This document shows positions 23,901 through 35,800 of a stretch of DNA of 64,000 nucleotides, piece by piece. The first letter of the stretch is position 1. Every line of letters begins with the position of its first letter. Below the pieces are notes generated by a model. That model was not told the DNA's origin, did no database searches, and worked only from the letters and a program-made list of their open reading frames with translations. Location of the stretch: NCBI GenBank assembly GCA_014706385.1, contig JACGZH010000001.1, positions 1,426,001-1,490,000 on the forward strand, given 5' to 3'. The position numbers and the translations under genes are program-made. The DNA comes from Phaffia rhodozyma (lineage: Eukaryota; Basidiomycota; Tremellomycetes; Cystofilobasidiales; Mrakiaceae).

Positions 23901-23971
23901 CGACTTATACTGCCTCTCTTCCATCTGAGGAAAAAGAGAGTTGGATCATCCGGAGTGATCACTGTTCTTGA
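20921..23971 (+). CDS. Rua1-type transcription regulator
   Basis: The long N-terminal part (exons 20921-21301 and 21394-22705) is Ser/Pro-rich and disordered-looking. The C-terminal part, spread over several short exons, matches the Rua1 C-terminal domain (formerly DUF4451). It reads TPRWVQGLGSKKFGVCPICV, ALKTKVSAYNYHLLFAHGIS, PVTGLPFSPP, CKGWIPVEGVKDVTVQVPE and IFWWRHAKVCH. The Cys/His spacing suggests an atypical zinc-binding fold. Rua1 in Ustilago maydis switches on glycolipid (ustilagic acid) synthesis; the target here is unknown. The stop is at 23971, after SWIIRSDHCS. The exon between FSPP and CKGWIP (about 23362-23550) has an uncertain donor. The family call is good; the function is inferred only as nuclear regulation. 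Confidence 0.78.
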
Positions 23972-24192
23972 ATGACCAATCCGGTTAATCCTGCGTTTTC
24001 TTCACTTTCTGTATGAAAATCTCATTTGTACCCTGTACACCTATGTGTGTTTTCAAGATCATTTCTTTGTATTTTCTTTTGGGTCTGTTCTATGAATCTT
24101 GACTGCTTCGTTTGCAAACCCATCCGTGTACGGTTCCCCGCTATGTTGTGATGCATTCCAGTCGAAAAATGTACATGACAGAGAAGAAGGCA

Positions 24193-25652
24193 TCAGGACT
24201 TGAGCTTGAATACAGTAGCCAAAATCATACTGACCACTTTTTCATCTCCCGGATCGGTCTCGAACATCGGTCCAGTCCATTCTGTAACAATCTCTTCGCA
24301 TTCCCAACCATCCTCTCTGGCGAGATCAAAGAAGACTAGGTCTCGATCGGCGAAATGAGGTCGGTGATGAGTGTAGAACACGAGTAAGCGAGACGTAAGA
24401 CTGGAGGTTTGAGCGCATGATTTGAGAAGCGCTTTATGTTGAGTATGATTGAACACCTTTTTTATTTTTAAATTCCCATTAATACAGAGACAAAAAGGTC
24501 AGGGTGTGAAGGGTGATGCATTTGATGTAAAGGGACTAAAGAATAGCCAATAACGTACCAGATCGGAAAGTATGAGCGTATCAAACTTTTCACCTTCAGG
24601 CAAGCAAGCCAGAAGAGAGTCCACTTCTGTTCCCCAGGTATGGCCCTATGGTATGAGCGCAGAGTTAGGTTGATCAGTAATTGTCAATTTCATGGAACTT
24701 ATGTTATGAGAGAGGAGGCGACGAACGAGAACGTGAACGTTCTCTCTAAAAGGCAAAGGAACGTTGGCCTCAACGTTAAATGAGATGTTGTCCATCAAAG
24801 CTTTATCAGGATAATCAGTGATGACCGTCTGAGGGGGAGAAAGAAATATGCACGGTTATTCATGAGTATCAAATCTTCGTCAGCATCATTGGTTGACTTG
24901 ATTAGACAGAGAAGCTATGAAGAGGATTGAAATTCACCTTCTTGGCTCCTGAAAGGGCGGCGACGACTCCGGGCAAAGCTAACCAGAACGAAGTGGCCAA
25001 ACAAAAATATATAATTGTTAGCTTGAACTCTTCTTCCTCCAAACTCTGAGCGTTATTGGAAGGAGAATGACGATAGAAGGAACATACCTCCGGCCGCTCC
25101 AAGCTCGAGAACGTTCCTTCCCTGAATAAACTCCTCCGCATTCTCGACCACGAAACTAGTGAAGACCCGAGCTGAATTCCAAAGGTGCTGACCTTTTTTA
25201 TTTTTTTAATAAAGTATAGATCAGGACTGACATCAATTCCTTCTGTGTCTCGAGTTTCACATATGTTGACAAAAGGAGAAAAAAGCGAAAGATAGGGTGA
25301 GGAGAAGAACGAAACGAGACATACCCCAGAGCGGATGTGAGCCAACTAAGCGGATTGATATCGATGATGGGCCCGTTTGGAGAGGTTCGGGCGGTGAGTA
25401 CGTCGAGAAAGTCGGTGGAGGAGAGGCCGGTCGAGGAGGCTCCTGTGACCATCAACCAACAGGAAGATTGAAGTCAATGTGTAGGGGGGTCAAATACAAA
25501 TCAGATGTACGAGGTTGGTTAGGTATATCGACATCCAGCCCCTGAAGAGCGAACATATTCAGACAAAGATCACGCGACAGCACGAGAACCGAAAATCTTA
25601 CAACGAATATTCCATCGAGGTCGAGTCCATCTTGCTCGCTATCGGAAGACAT
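24193..25652 (-). CDS. EFM7: EFM7-type eEF1A N-terminal/lysine methyltransferase
   Basis: Efm7 (Nnt1) is a seven-beta-strand S-adenosylmethionine methyltransferase that modifies the N-terminus and Lys2 of elongation factor eEF1A. The start ATG at 25652 gives MSSDSEQDGLDLDGIF. The family lead-in follows (EPPRPASPPPTFSTYSP, then IRLVGSHPLWGHLWNSAR). Motif I is NVLELGAAGALPGVVAALSG, then TDYPDKALMDNISFNVEAN. The central strand region ends LSDLIFNHTQHKALLKSC. The C-terminus, GWECEEIVTEWTGPMFETDP onward, is as expected. About seven exons. The full domain appears intact. A related member of the same methyltransferase family is the only serious alternative. Confidence 0.85.
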
Positions 25653-26146
25653 GATGAGTTCAGCTGAAAAGATGGGTTGAAAAAAGGTCAAAGATAGAAG
25701 AAGAACAGCCGAGCAAAGTCGTCAACGAAGATACGCGTGAATTTTTTGGTGCCTTTTAATCTTGCACGCGTACAAATGTCTCCAACAATTCTTGCTTTCT
25801 CTAGATATATCCGATTAACATAACAGATCAATAGTATAAATTTGTATATCTTGAAAGCAGACTGAGCGTTGGCGTGGTGAGTCTGGACCATGAAGTGACT
25901 GAACAAACACAAATAATGGGATATACAAAACGCAGAAGTGATGATCGGCACCGTTCTATGGAAACAAATTGCACTATTGAGAAAACAAGAAACATTACGA
26001 AGGTATTTTGAACGAGCGGATGTGACAGTATAGATGAACTGCCTTCAACGTGTAGCTGCGAAAGCATTTTGACCAACACGAATCCGATAGATGTATAGAT
26101 GAAAATTCAATATCTGTCAGGTGATATCGAAGAACAGAGCAAAGAT
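25653..26146. other. Intergenic, EFM7 upstream and stress-protein 3' region
   Basis: Both flanking genes read leftward. This 494-bp stretch is AT-rich around 25740-25990 and contains the EFM7 promoter and the 3' untranslated region of the stress-protein gene. Open frames here are short and without family features. Confidence 0.4.
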
Positions 26147-27518
26147 CTACGCGAGTCCTCCAGCCGAGCGAGACCGGCTGAGATTGGTACCAGCAGTGCC
26201 CGATGTTCCGAGCAAAGCGAGATAGCTCTTACGCTTCGGATCTTTCTCCCTCTTAGCCATACTCTTCTTCACCTTTGCCTCCGGTCGGACCACAATGACG
26301 GGAACAGCAGAATGGGAGATGCAATATCGGGAGACAGAGCCCATGCCTGGCGCTCCAAGAGCAGCTCCCCACTCAGCCAGCTTCCCTCGCGAGCCCCTGG
26401 TACCAACGATGAGCGAGTCCGGTCGATAGAGTGCGACTAAACGCATAATCGATTCGGTTTTTCTCCCGGCGACGAATTCAACGATAATTGATATCTTGCG
26501 CTCGTCTCCATCGTCGTTCTTCTCTAAAATCAGTCGCTGAAGCTCTCGGGCTTCCTCTCGGAGATCTTCTTTTTTCTCCGAGGAAGCTCGCTCCGTCTCG
26601 TCCCATTCGATGACTCGTAGTGCTACCATCTCATCCCCGTCTGTTCCTCACACCCAAAATACACTGGTTGAGACGATGGTTTCCGATGTAAAAGACAAGG
26701 ATCAAGTAAAGACGCATCAACTTACCTTCTAACAAATTTTCCATGAGCCAGTCCAAAGCCTCCGATCCAGATTCATCTCGCGAGACCGCTACGAGAAATG
26801 TCCGAGACTCTCGTGATCGATGATAACCTTCAGATTGTGCTGTACAACGAAATGAGAAACAGGGAGATGGGCAAAAAATCACGGATTTGATTTGTTGATT
26901 AGGCAAACTGGTTGTTGTCATTTGAATGGACAACGCTTATACTGACTTTGTAGAGTGAATGAAAACAGACCATCATCGTGGCAGTCGTCAAAGGTATCGA
27001 ATCCGACTAGAAGATGGAAGACATGTGGGCATCCAGATGTAAGATGGCGATGAGTATGAGTGAACACAGAGCATCAATAGACGTGAATCTTGGCCGTCAT
27101 CAGATAGCGCGGCGCGTGTACATAGTGGCTCTCTTTGAATGCATCATTCGATGCAAGCGATATCCCGACTTGGACTAAAGATATGAGGCACGAATAATGA
27201 CACAAGAAGAAGAGCCCATCAAGACTGACCTCTGTTACGGTACGACTTTTCATTCCCTCCTTCCCCAGAGCTGACGGTCCTTGATCGCTGGAAACTTAAG
27301 CTTCGCCTACTTGACGACTTGAAAGGTCGGTTGGATCTATCATCTGAGAAAGACGTGCCTCCTCGTGTACCCCCACTTGCTACCGTTGATGCCGATGTCC
27401 CGACTCCCGAGGGGTTGTTTAACTGAGAGGGAGGAGCCTGATCAGAAAATGAGATGGATGAAGGCGTAGTCGTAGGAGAAGATAGTACTGATCGAAGGAC
27501 GCCTGGAGGAGAAGACAT
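26147..27518 (-). CDS. Universal stress protein (UspA-fold) family member
   Basis: The start ATG at 27518 opens a Ser/Thr/Gly-rich N-terminal region of about 100 residues (MSSPPGVLRSVLSSPTT). The UspA fold then reads FLVAVSRDESGSEALDWL, MVALRVIEWDE and SIIVEFVAGRK. The nucleotide-binding end is DSLIVGTRGSRGKLAEW, MGSVSRYCISHS and VPVIVVRP. In ATP-binding family members G-x2-G is followed by nine residues and G-S/T; here the gap before GS is 14 residues. The protein ends in a basic Ser-rich tail. Fungal members of this kind are cytosolic and have no well-defined role. Four to five exons are seen; the first internal junction (YRNR to the exon reading VGFDTFDDCHDD) is approximate. Confidence 0.82.
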
Positions 27519-27742
27519 GGTGATATCGATACTAGATGAGGATGATGGATGTGGCTAAATGGGTGGGGGTTGATGTACGGATGGTTCAGATACGTTTAGC
27601 GGATAGTGATTCTTTCGCTTAGTCAGCACGCCAAGTACGCTTCTCTCATATATCCGGGAACAGATCGTGCAACGTCACATAATCCCATAAACATTCTATC
27701 AAGAGAAGGAAACATAATCAAGTAGATCGACAACCACGCAAA

Positions 27743-30700
27743 TCAGTCCTTCTTGACTTTGCCCCCTTCTGTGGACAATCCAGCTCGGTTTGGGAGCGAC
27801 GCTGCTAAGGCATCAATCTTTTTGAACTGCCAGGGGAATCTGGATGAGTACAAAAACGGCCGCAGATCGAAACCTGAAGTTGGAAACCAAGTAGAGAATG
27901 AAGGAATATATGGGGCTCAATTGATTGTGAAAGTAACAGAAAGGAGAGAGAAAAAGAATTGACTCACGGTTGTCATCTGGCGAATAAGATTCCTACAGTT
28001 TGTAGCAGAAAACACATGATATACTCCTAAGTTTTGAACAGCGCTTGCAATAATGAAAAAAAAATGCGGAAAGATCAAACGTACAGCATGGTACGAAGGC
28101 GTGAGAGTCGTCATCTTGTGCCTGTTCCGAGCATACTCAAAGTAGAATAGCTTGACCTTGTCCGCGATCTTGAATCATTTAAAGCACAGAAAAGGGAGGT
28201 CAACACAGGAGCACAGGGTTTTAAACCCGGTCTTCTATATGAATGAAAAGACTCACCTCAGTCGGAGAAAGCTTACCTCCCCACTCCTGGACCAACTTGA
28301 CAAACATACTGTACGGTCCACATTTTTGAATTTTTCGTAGTCGTCCGTAGATGGAGAGTTCATTATATGTCATTCCCATATCGGCCTGTATGAACAAAAC
28401 TCCGCAAGGTGTCGGTGTGTATTCACAGCTCTAAGACGAAAGGTGGAGACACTCACCTCATCCGCTTGAACATAATTTTCAGTTATAGGCTCCAACTCTG
28501 CGGTTGGTGTAGCCGTCAAAAAACTAGCATTGGGCAGGATATCTCAACGCGTCAGGGTTTGCCGTAAAGATAAAAGAGTCATGAACTGATGCGAGCGAAC
28601 CTGTCTAGAATCGGTAGATCGAATTTCTCGGATCCCCATTCGATAAATCGCTTTAGATCCGTCTTTGAAATTCCTCCAATGGGGTTCACGTCTGCACTCG
28701 AGCAACTGAATAAACGATACATTTCGTCAGTATTCCAATTAAAGCAGAAGAGTCATATGGTCGAAGGTCTCACTCATATTTAGTCAAATAACCTCGAAGA
28801 CTAGGGTTTCAGCGACCGACAAAGTGCGATCCGAAGGACAAAGATAAGTAATGTACAACGGCAGCATCTGGATGATAGTGAACGGACCTCTCATCTACAT
28901 TTGCACTACCCAAAACAAGCAGTCCACCCTGTCGACCTCTCACAAATGGCAAGAGTTGAGCAAACATATATGCTAGTACCATTCGCAGCCGAGCCTATCA
29001 AACATGATTTCAGATGTGTTCGTATGTGGAATCAGCAACAAATCCTTCTCTCAGAAGTAAAAGAAAGTCAGCACGAACTTGAATGTTCTGAAGAGCCAAG
29101 TTTTCAGCATTACTTCCTCCGTAGACTTTGAATTTAGGCTTCACCCCGGTGACGAGTCCGAACAAACTCGTCACAGCGCTTACAACCGTGTCCATATTGA
29201 GATCGACGTGGTAACTATTTATGCAAAATACCATAGAATGGTAAGTCTGGTTAGTTTGATGGCATCGTCTAATCATCAAATTAACTCGGGAAAGAAGAAA
29301 GAAACAAGAGTGATACAGACCTTCCAATGTCGCTCGCAAGCTCCTTCGCACGCTGCCTTGTATCTTTGCTTGAATTCTCTGTGCCCATAAAACACGTATG
29401 GAAGATGCGACCGGCAAATTCTTTATGATCCGAAGGGATGTAAGTTGAATCTTCGGGTTCTCCAGCGATTCGACGAGCATCAGAAATAACCTGTTGGTCT
29501 GCAATGAACAATGAAGAGACTCAAAATCAGTGACATACAAAGCGTTGAGAGAAAGGGGGAAGAAAATCACCTCCTCTATCACAGGCTTCGACGACTAGAC
29601 GGCACATAGAATGGACGATAATTGCCGTCGCACAACTGTCAATTCCACCACTTAACGGAAGGAAATATCCTTGAACCCTTGATCGGCGTAAATAGTCCCA
29701 CAACCAGCAGGCTGGGCCCAATCTTATACACATAATTGCGTACACGTAGCGTATTAGTTAGTTTTTTATATAGGAAAAGTTTGACCATAATTAATCTGGA
29801 GAAATGATGTGACATACGCGATTTCTTCTTCGGGCAAGTGATATCTAACCTCGATCTCCTCAGTCTCATGAGCAGACAATACTCCTTGGCCCAGTTCCCA
29901 GTCAACATTGATTCTTTGATATCTCTCTGCCTGAGCAGCTTGGTGACTTCGACTACTCACCGCCCGATGGGCTCGGACGGCATCAAGATCAACCGTGGCG
30001 GTGACAACTTCGACATCGTTAAGAGAGAATTGGGTTCCCTGCGCAAGAACGACTCCATTGAGAACGATCATTGCAGATCCGTCATAGTAGAGCCGATCAC
30101 CGTCGCACCCTTGCTGGTTAGCATAGAGATATATTCCGCCAACCTAGAGCTCGAATAGAACATAGAAAGTAAGATCAGTTCAAGGAAGGATCGAACGGAC
30201 ATATCGACATCGACGATAGGGCTCACTTTATAGGTCGCCTCCTTGATTAGCTCCACACGTGTGTTGAGCTTCCGAAGCTCATGATGACTGCCACTTGAGT
30301 TAGTGAAAATTTCAACGCCATCTAGACCCATCAAGATGTGAGGACTATTCAAGACACAAGGACAACATATGTATGTGAGTATTAGGGGAGGCGTGTAAAA
30401 GGCTGATTGTATACATACGAGGCAGGGGTGAAGAGTTCTTCGCAAAGTTCGACTCCAATGCAAGTATCTAAGGTGGCTACAACAGCATCTCCAAACTGAA
30501 CGCTAGTCTGCCAAAAAGAGAGTGTAGGGGTTTAACCTAAGTTCTCATACGTCACATCGTTCGGTCGAGAGGGAATTACTAACCTGGCCTGTAATCTTTC
30601 TTAGTTGAGTTGGAAGAACGTGATCCTCAGTTACCCGATGCTTTGACCAAGACGTGAAATATCTCAGCTCTCTGTAATTTCCATTATTGGCCATCCACAT

Positions 30701-31535
30701 CTTAGGTCTTATAAGGAGAATCTTTCGGTTGTGAAAGATGACTCGGACATTGTAGATCACGTTCTTGTGAGTCATGGGCCTGAAGAAATGAAAACCCAGC
30801 AATGACGGATTAAGCTCAGACTTGAGTTTGGAAGATATAAAAGTTGACTAACATTCCGACGTCGCAGACGATGTCTTGAGCATCTTCAGAGTCAATGATA
30901 TCTGCTAAGACCTCCCAGGAGTGCATCATAGTGTCGCCTGTTGGAGTAACGTTTTATGTGCAAATATTGAGAACCAAAGGCTGATTCAACATATCATACG
31001 AACTTCGTTCGTGAACGAAAAGACTCACCCTCTAGAAAGTGATCAAGACAACCATATCCACTAATTTTTGAAGCGTGAAGCCATCAAACAGCAGCTTATG
31101 AGCTACAACCCACTAGTATCATTGATCAAGAACAGATGAAAGTCTTTACGAACGAAATTTCCAATTCTGGTCCGACTCGAAGTTTCGCCCCTCGCTGTTT
31201 GGCAATTCGGATAGATTCGAGGATTCGAGCTTTGTTTCCCTTATGACGATGAGTAAGTTATTGAAGAAAAGTTAGCATGTGCATGTATTGATATGCATAA
31301 TGAAGACGAATCTACCTCAAAGTCGAGCGCCCATTGATTTAGCGAGCTAGCAATTACCGAATGTAGGCTGTCAGAATTCTGTTCGGATCCCGCCTAGTAA
31401 CAGTCTGATGAACACTTACCATCTAATTGGGAAGAAATCCACCGAGATAAATCGTCAATCATGCCATCTGTACCTACGGGATCTTAAGCAGATACCATAT
31501 TAAACATACGTTGCCAAAGTCAAAAGTGGTGCCAT
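27743..31535 (-). CDS. QNS1: Glutamine-dependent NAD(+) synthetase
   Basis: This enzyme makes the last step of NAD formation, converting deamido-NAD to NAD with ATP and glutamine. The start ATG at 31535 gives [20 protein letters not shown]. The N-terminal nitrilase-type glutaminase domain shows its triad: Glu in [11 protein letters not shown], Lys in [16 protein letters not shown], and Cys in GVELCEELF. The synthetase domain follows with the PP-loop [15 protein letters not shown], then [36 protein letters not shown] and [20 protein letters not shown]. The C-terminus reads [20 protein letters not shown] and ends GGKVKKD. The gene has well over ten exons. All catalytic landmarks are present, so it should be active. 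Confidence 0.93.
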
Positions 31536-31726
31536 TTCGGAGGTTCCAATAGGTCGTGATGGTGATGGTGATCTTTATGAAGACGAGGTGAAACGCCCGG
31601 ACTATCGAAATGCGCAGTAAGCAATAGATTTCTGATAATTTTGAATTTTCTCGATTTTACGAGTTTCACCATCATCCCACAGATACACACAGAGCATATA
31701 CCCTTTCGTCCTCACTCAAAGACATA

Positions 31727-32448
31727 ATGGGCTCAACCGAGAATCAGAACATTCCATCGAAACCAGCGGAGGAGGAGCTCGAGGATATCTTGCTCTCGTG
31801 CCGATACGGAGAGCTGGAAGAGGTCCAGTCTTTTGTCTCTCAGTATGGCATCAACGCTCTGGCAGACGCTCGAGACGATAGGGGTTGTGGCTGCTTACAT
31901 ATGGTGTCTGGAAACGGTCATATCGGTTCGTTCTTGTTGTGATCTGTCAAGACGATTTCTGCGTTGTGTACAAGTTGAAAGTGTCCTTGCTAAATTTTAC
32001 GACATCATTGGGCCGGTGCGTCACAGATTTGTTGAATTACCTTTTACCTCTCCTTCCTCCCACTCAATTCTCTCTCCAAAACTCAAGTGGCTCAACCGCC
32101 CTTCATTGGGCCTCTCTCAATGGTCACCTTCCCATCGTAAAAGCTCTTATTCTTCACCCTTCTTCTCCTGGAGACAAATTAATAGACATCAAGAACTCCT
32201 CGGGTCACACGGCTGTTGGAGAGGCCGAGATGATGGAGCGAAACGAGGTAGCCGTGTGGTTGGTTGGTAGAATGTTGTTAGGCGACGACAAGGAGCCTGA
32301 GGCGAACAAGGAAGATCGGGATGAGAAGCAGCCGGTGGGAGTAGAGGACAAAGATGGCGAGGATGATGAGGAAGAGGTTGAGCTTTACAGAATGAGTCTG
32401 AACGATAAGGGCGAAGTGGAGGTGAAGGAACCAGAAAACAAGGCTTAG
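31727..32448 (+). CDS. YAR1-like ankyrin-repeat protein
   Basis: Two exons: 31727 to about 31926, and one from near 32021 to 32448. The product of about 200 residues has an N-terminal acidic helix (EEELEDILLSCRYGELEEV). Two ankyrin repeats follow (GCGCLHMVSGNGHI, then STALHWASLNGHLPIVKALI). A highly acidic C-terminal tail completes it. Size, two-repeat layout and acidic tail resemble Yar1, the dedicated chaperone that escorts ribosomal protein Rps3 to the nucleus. Short ankyrin proteins are hard to assign, so the orthology is an inference. It is divergent from QNS1, with 191 bp between start codons. Confidence 0.7.
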
Positions 32449-32887
32449 ATCTTGGTTTCTCGTCCTTTACAGGAGAAGATATCTCTATCATCCGTTTCAA
32501 TATAATATATAATCAATGCAATTCATCTGACAATCTGTATTCACATCGCGCTTCGAAGGTGCGCTGGATCATTTGCTGGATACCGTCTTGGGTTCGGCGG
32601 CAGGCGATTTTAGTCGCAGTGATAGTGAAACGAATGAAATTAAACTTGAGAAAGAACATATATAGAACTATGAACGGTATCGAAAGAAATTAGTGGTGAG
32701 AAAGTTATGATTTGGAAGTCGAGAGGGTATATTGAGAAAAATGACCATTGTCTCACGTTCAGGTTGTTAGCAACTAAGTAATGTACAATGCAGATGGAGC
32801 CTCCCTCAGGAAACCAAGTAAGAATGAAGAAGACCTAGCAAGAAGTGTATTGATGAGGACGCCACATACCGGCGAGCCTGCACAAAC
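32449..32887. other. Intergenic, convergent 3' regions
   Basis: The flanking genes converge. The stretch is AT-rich with no supported coding sequence. Confidence 0.45.
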
Positions 32888-35800
32888 TCATCGCAATGGT
32901 TTTGAAGGACCAGTACCGATAGCTGTCCGAGCAGCTCGTTCCGACACGACGCGCTCATAGGCGTGCATCAAAGCAACCTTAACCTCACTCTCCTTTCGCC
33001 ATTGAGTAGCAAAGTTTCTAGTACGGATGATCAAGATGACAGCATGAACTGTTGACTTGAGTGTCCGTCGCTTTCGAATGACCGGTTTTTCGTCTGGACA
33101 ACCCATCTGAGAAATCGCAGCGTACACTCGAGATTGTCTGACAACCACGAAAATATAGGCAAGTTAAGGCAACCGCTCCATAGCTGATCATCAAACTTTA
33201 AAGAGAGAAACTATCACTTACTGTCGACTGAGTTGACCAATCAAGATGAGGAGATACTCCTTCTGAAGTGATAAATCTTCTCGGAAAGAATTCTCCCTGG
33301 TAAACTTCTGCTTCAAGTATCGAATGTCAACTAGTAATCCCTTAGATTCCTTCGAATGTCGATATTTGAGATTGCTCAGACTGGTAAACCGTTATGAGGA
33401 CGTCCAACTGATCAGCCCATGTTGAACGTGAGGATCGAAACAGGATAGAAGCTTCAAATACGTACTCGGTTAATGCGGTTCGTAAGTCTGAATCGAGACG
33501 TCGAGCCTCTTCATCAGCTTGAAGTCGGTAGGCTGTCAGATTGCTTAAACTATTGCAGATCAGATGATACAGTGAGTCATCCAATACACTGATCGTTTAG
33601 GCAACAGGATTGAACTTACTCAGATTTAGTCACTCGAAGCTCCGAATCAACTGATGTGTATCTCTGCTCCAAGTTCTTCTGACTAGCTTCCAGCGATTTC
33701 AACTTGCTCTCTGCTAACCTCAGCTTCCCCGCCATCTCTTCATTTGTCTTGCCAGATACGTCCTTCTCTGCCCTCGAGCTTGCGCTTTGCTCACTCCGGA
33801 GAGACGAGATCTCATCCTTCAAGCAGCGCGTATCTCGCTTCGCTCGTTGAAGCTCTTTTTCTAAGCTGACAATCTCGCGCTTCACGGTCTCTCGTTCTGC
33901 CTCAATTTGTTGGGATTGAAGCCGGTACTGTGCGAGATCCTGGGTTTGCGAAGCAAGAACCGATTGTTGTTGCGTCAGCGTTTCTTGGAGGGTCGAGGTA
34001 GTTGCTTTAGATGCAGTCAATTGCGCCTTAAGAACGATACATTGCTAAAAGAGAAGAGTTTGCACGATTAGAATTTCCGATCAAATTAAGGGGGCAGAGG
34101 ACAATGTTGACAAAAAACCAACGTTCTCGACTTCGCTCAAAGCGATCTCTGCATCTCGAAGCTTCTCATCTTGCAGAGTCTTTTGTCGACGAAGATTTTG
34201 AAGATCTTGAGTGACCTGCTGGGCGGAGATAGTCCCTTCAACGCGGGCATCTAGAGAATGATGTGGGAGTCAAGGGAACGGATGAACAGCTGAAATATAT
34301 GTAGAACAAATCATGATCCTGGAACATACTGTTCAACGTTTGCTTCAAGTCGCTGATCTCGCGCTCGGCGTCAGCAACGTGCTTTGGATGACGAATGTTT
34401 AGGCGGGAGTATCGTTGATTAGACAGGACCAAATGTGAAAAGTTATATATACACGACGACAATTCACTTACCTTGGTCGAGTGCCTAACCTTGGTATCCA
34501 GTTCTATTCTTGTCTTCTCAAGACGTTCAATTTCACTAGCCATGATGGACTGCTTCGACTCCAGGGTCTTTCGTACCAAATTGGCGTCTTGCTGGGAATC
34601 CTCAAGATCCAGTCGAGCATTGGACAGCTCCTGTTTTCGCTCATGCATGTCAGTGTTTTTCCAACTAGGTGGTAAGATCTTCCGAATCGGTGAAAACTTA
34701 CTTGATTAAGCCTTCTGATATCATTTCTCAGCGAGGCCTTCTCTTTTTCTGCAGTGATCAGATCAACCGGGCTTGCATCTTTCCGACCGATGATTCCAGT
34801 GAGGTGCTCTGCATGCTGGGTGGCGTGTTCTAGATCACTATGGGCCACATTGACATCCTAATCAAGAAACACATACAGTCAGAGATAATATTTGTTTTTC
34901 CCACGCTGCTCCAATCTTTAATTTCAACTAAGTAAAATCATACTTACTCGCTCAAGTCGCTTGACTTCGCTCTCAAGCTTCAGTCGAGCGGCCTCCGCCG
35001 CTGCCAGACTTTCAGACTCTTCTCGTCTCTGATTCTTGATCTTTTTGATATCTTGCTCAAGCTTCTGAGACCCAATTTGCTGTTCGGCCAAGTTCTACGA
35101 GAAAGAAAAGAAAATAGGTCAACAAACGCTAAAACAAGGCGGTCGTGGATAACTGTTGTTCAAGAGAAGACAAAGAAGACCTACCTCTTCCAGCAATCTT
35201 CGAGCATTGATAGCTTCTTTGAGAGCTCGTTCTTTACGTTCTAATCCAGCTTCGAGACCGTTCAGGTTTTTTTGTAATGCCTGGTGTTTCGACTTGAAAG
35301 ACTGCCGGTCTGCATCACGCGACTGTTCAACGGCAAGAAGTTCCTCTTTTGTCCGAGACACAGTAGCTTGCAAGGAGGTAATTTGAATTGAAAGTCTACA
35401 TTTGTATAAAGCGTAAGAGTCAGCGGCGTGCAGATGTCGATGTTCAAGAAGAAGAAGTAGACAAACTTACACAGAATCAGAAGATTGTTTGGACAACAGG
35501 TTTTGAGTTTGAAGCTGAAGCTGCTCGTTCTCCCAAAGAAGGCCTTCAGCCTTCTTTTTCTCGCTCTCAAACTCAGATTGTGCTTTTGTGAGTTGATCCT
35601 TGGTACTCGACAGTTCATCTGACAGCGAGAGCTGTTGCTTTCCGGAATCCTTGAGTTTGGCAACATTGAGATCAATGAGCTCATTCAGATGATCCAATTC
35701 GGACTGCAGGCGCTCGATTTCAAAGGCTTCCTTGAAGGTGGAGGCGGGAGAGGGACTGTCCAGCCAAGGCATCTGATAGATGGCAAGGACAATATTAAAT

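Noticed and set aside
25688..26079. Overlapping hydrophobic open frames on the minus strand between EFM7 and the stress-protein gene.
   Set aside because: AT-rich intergenic DNA readily gives such frames; no splice signals or family match support them.
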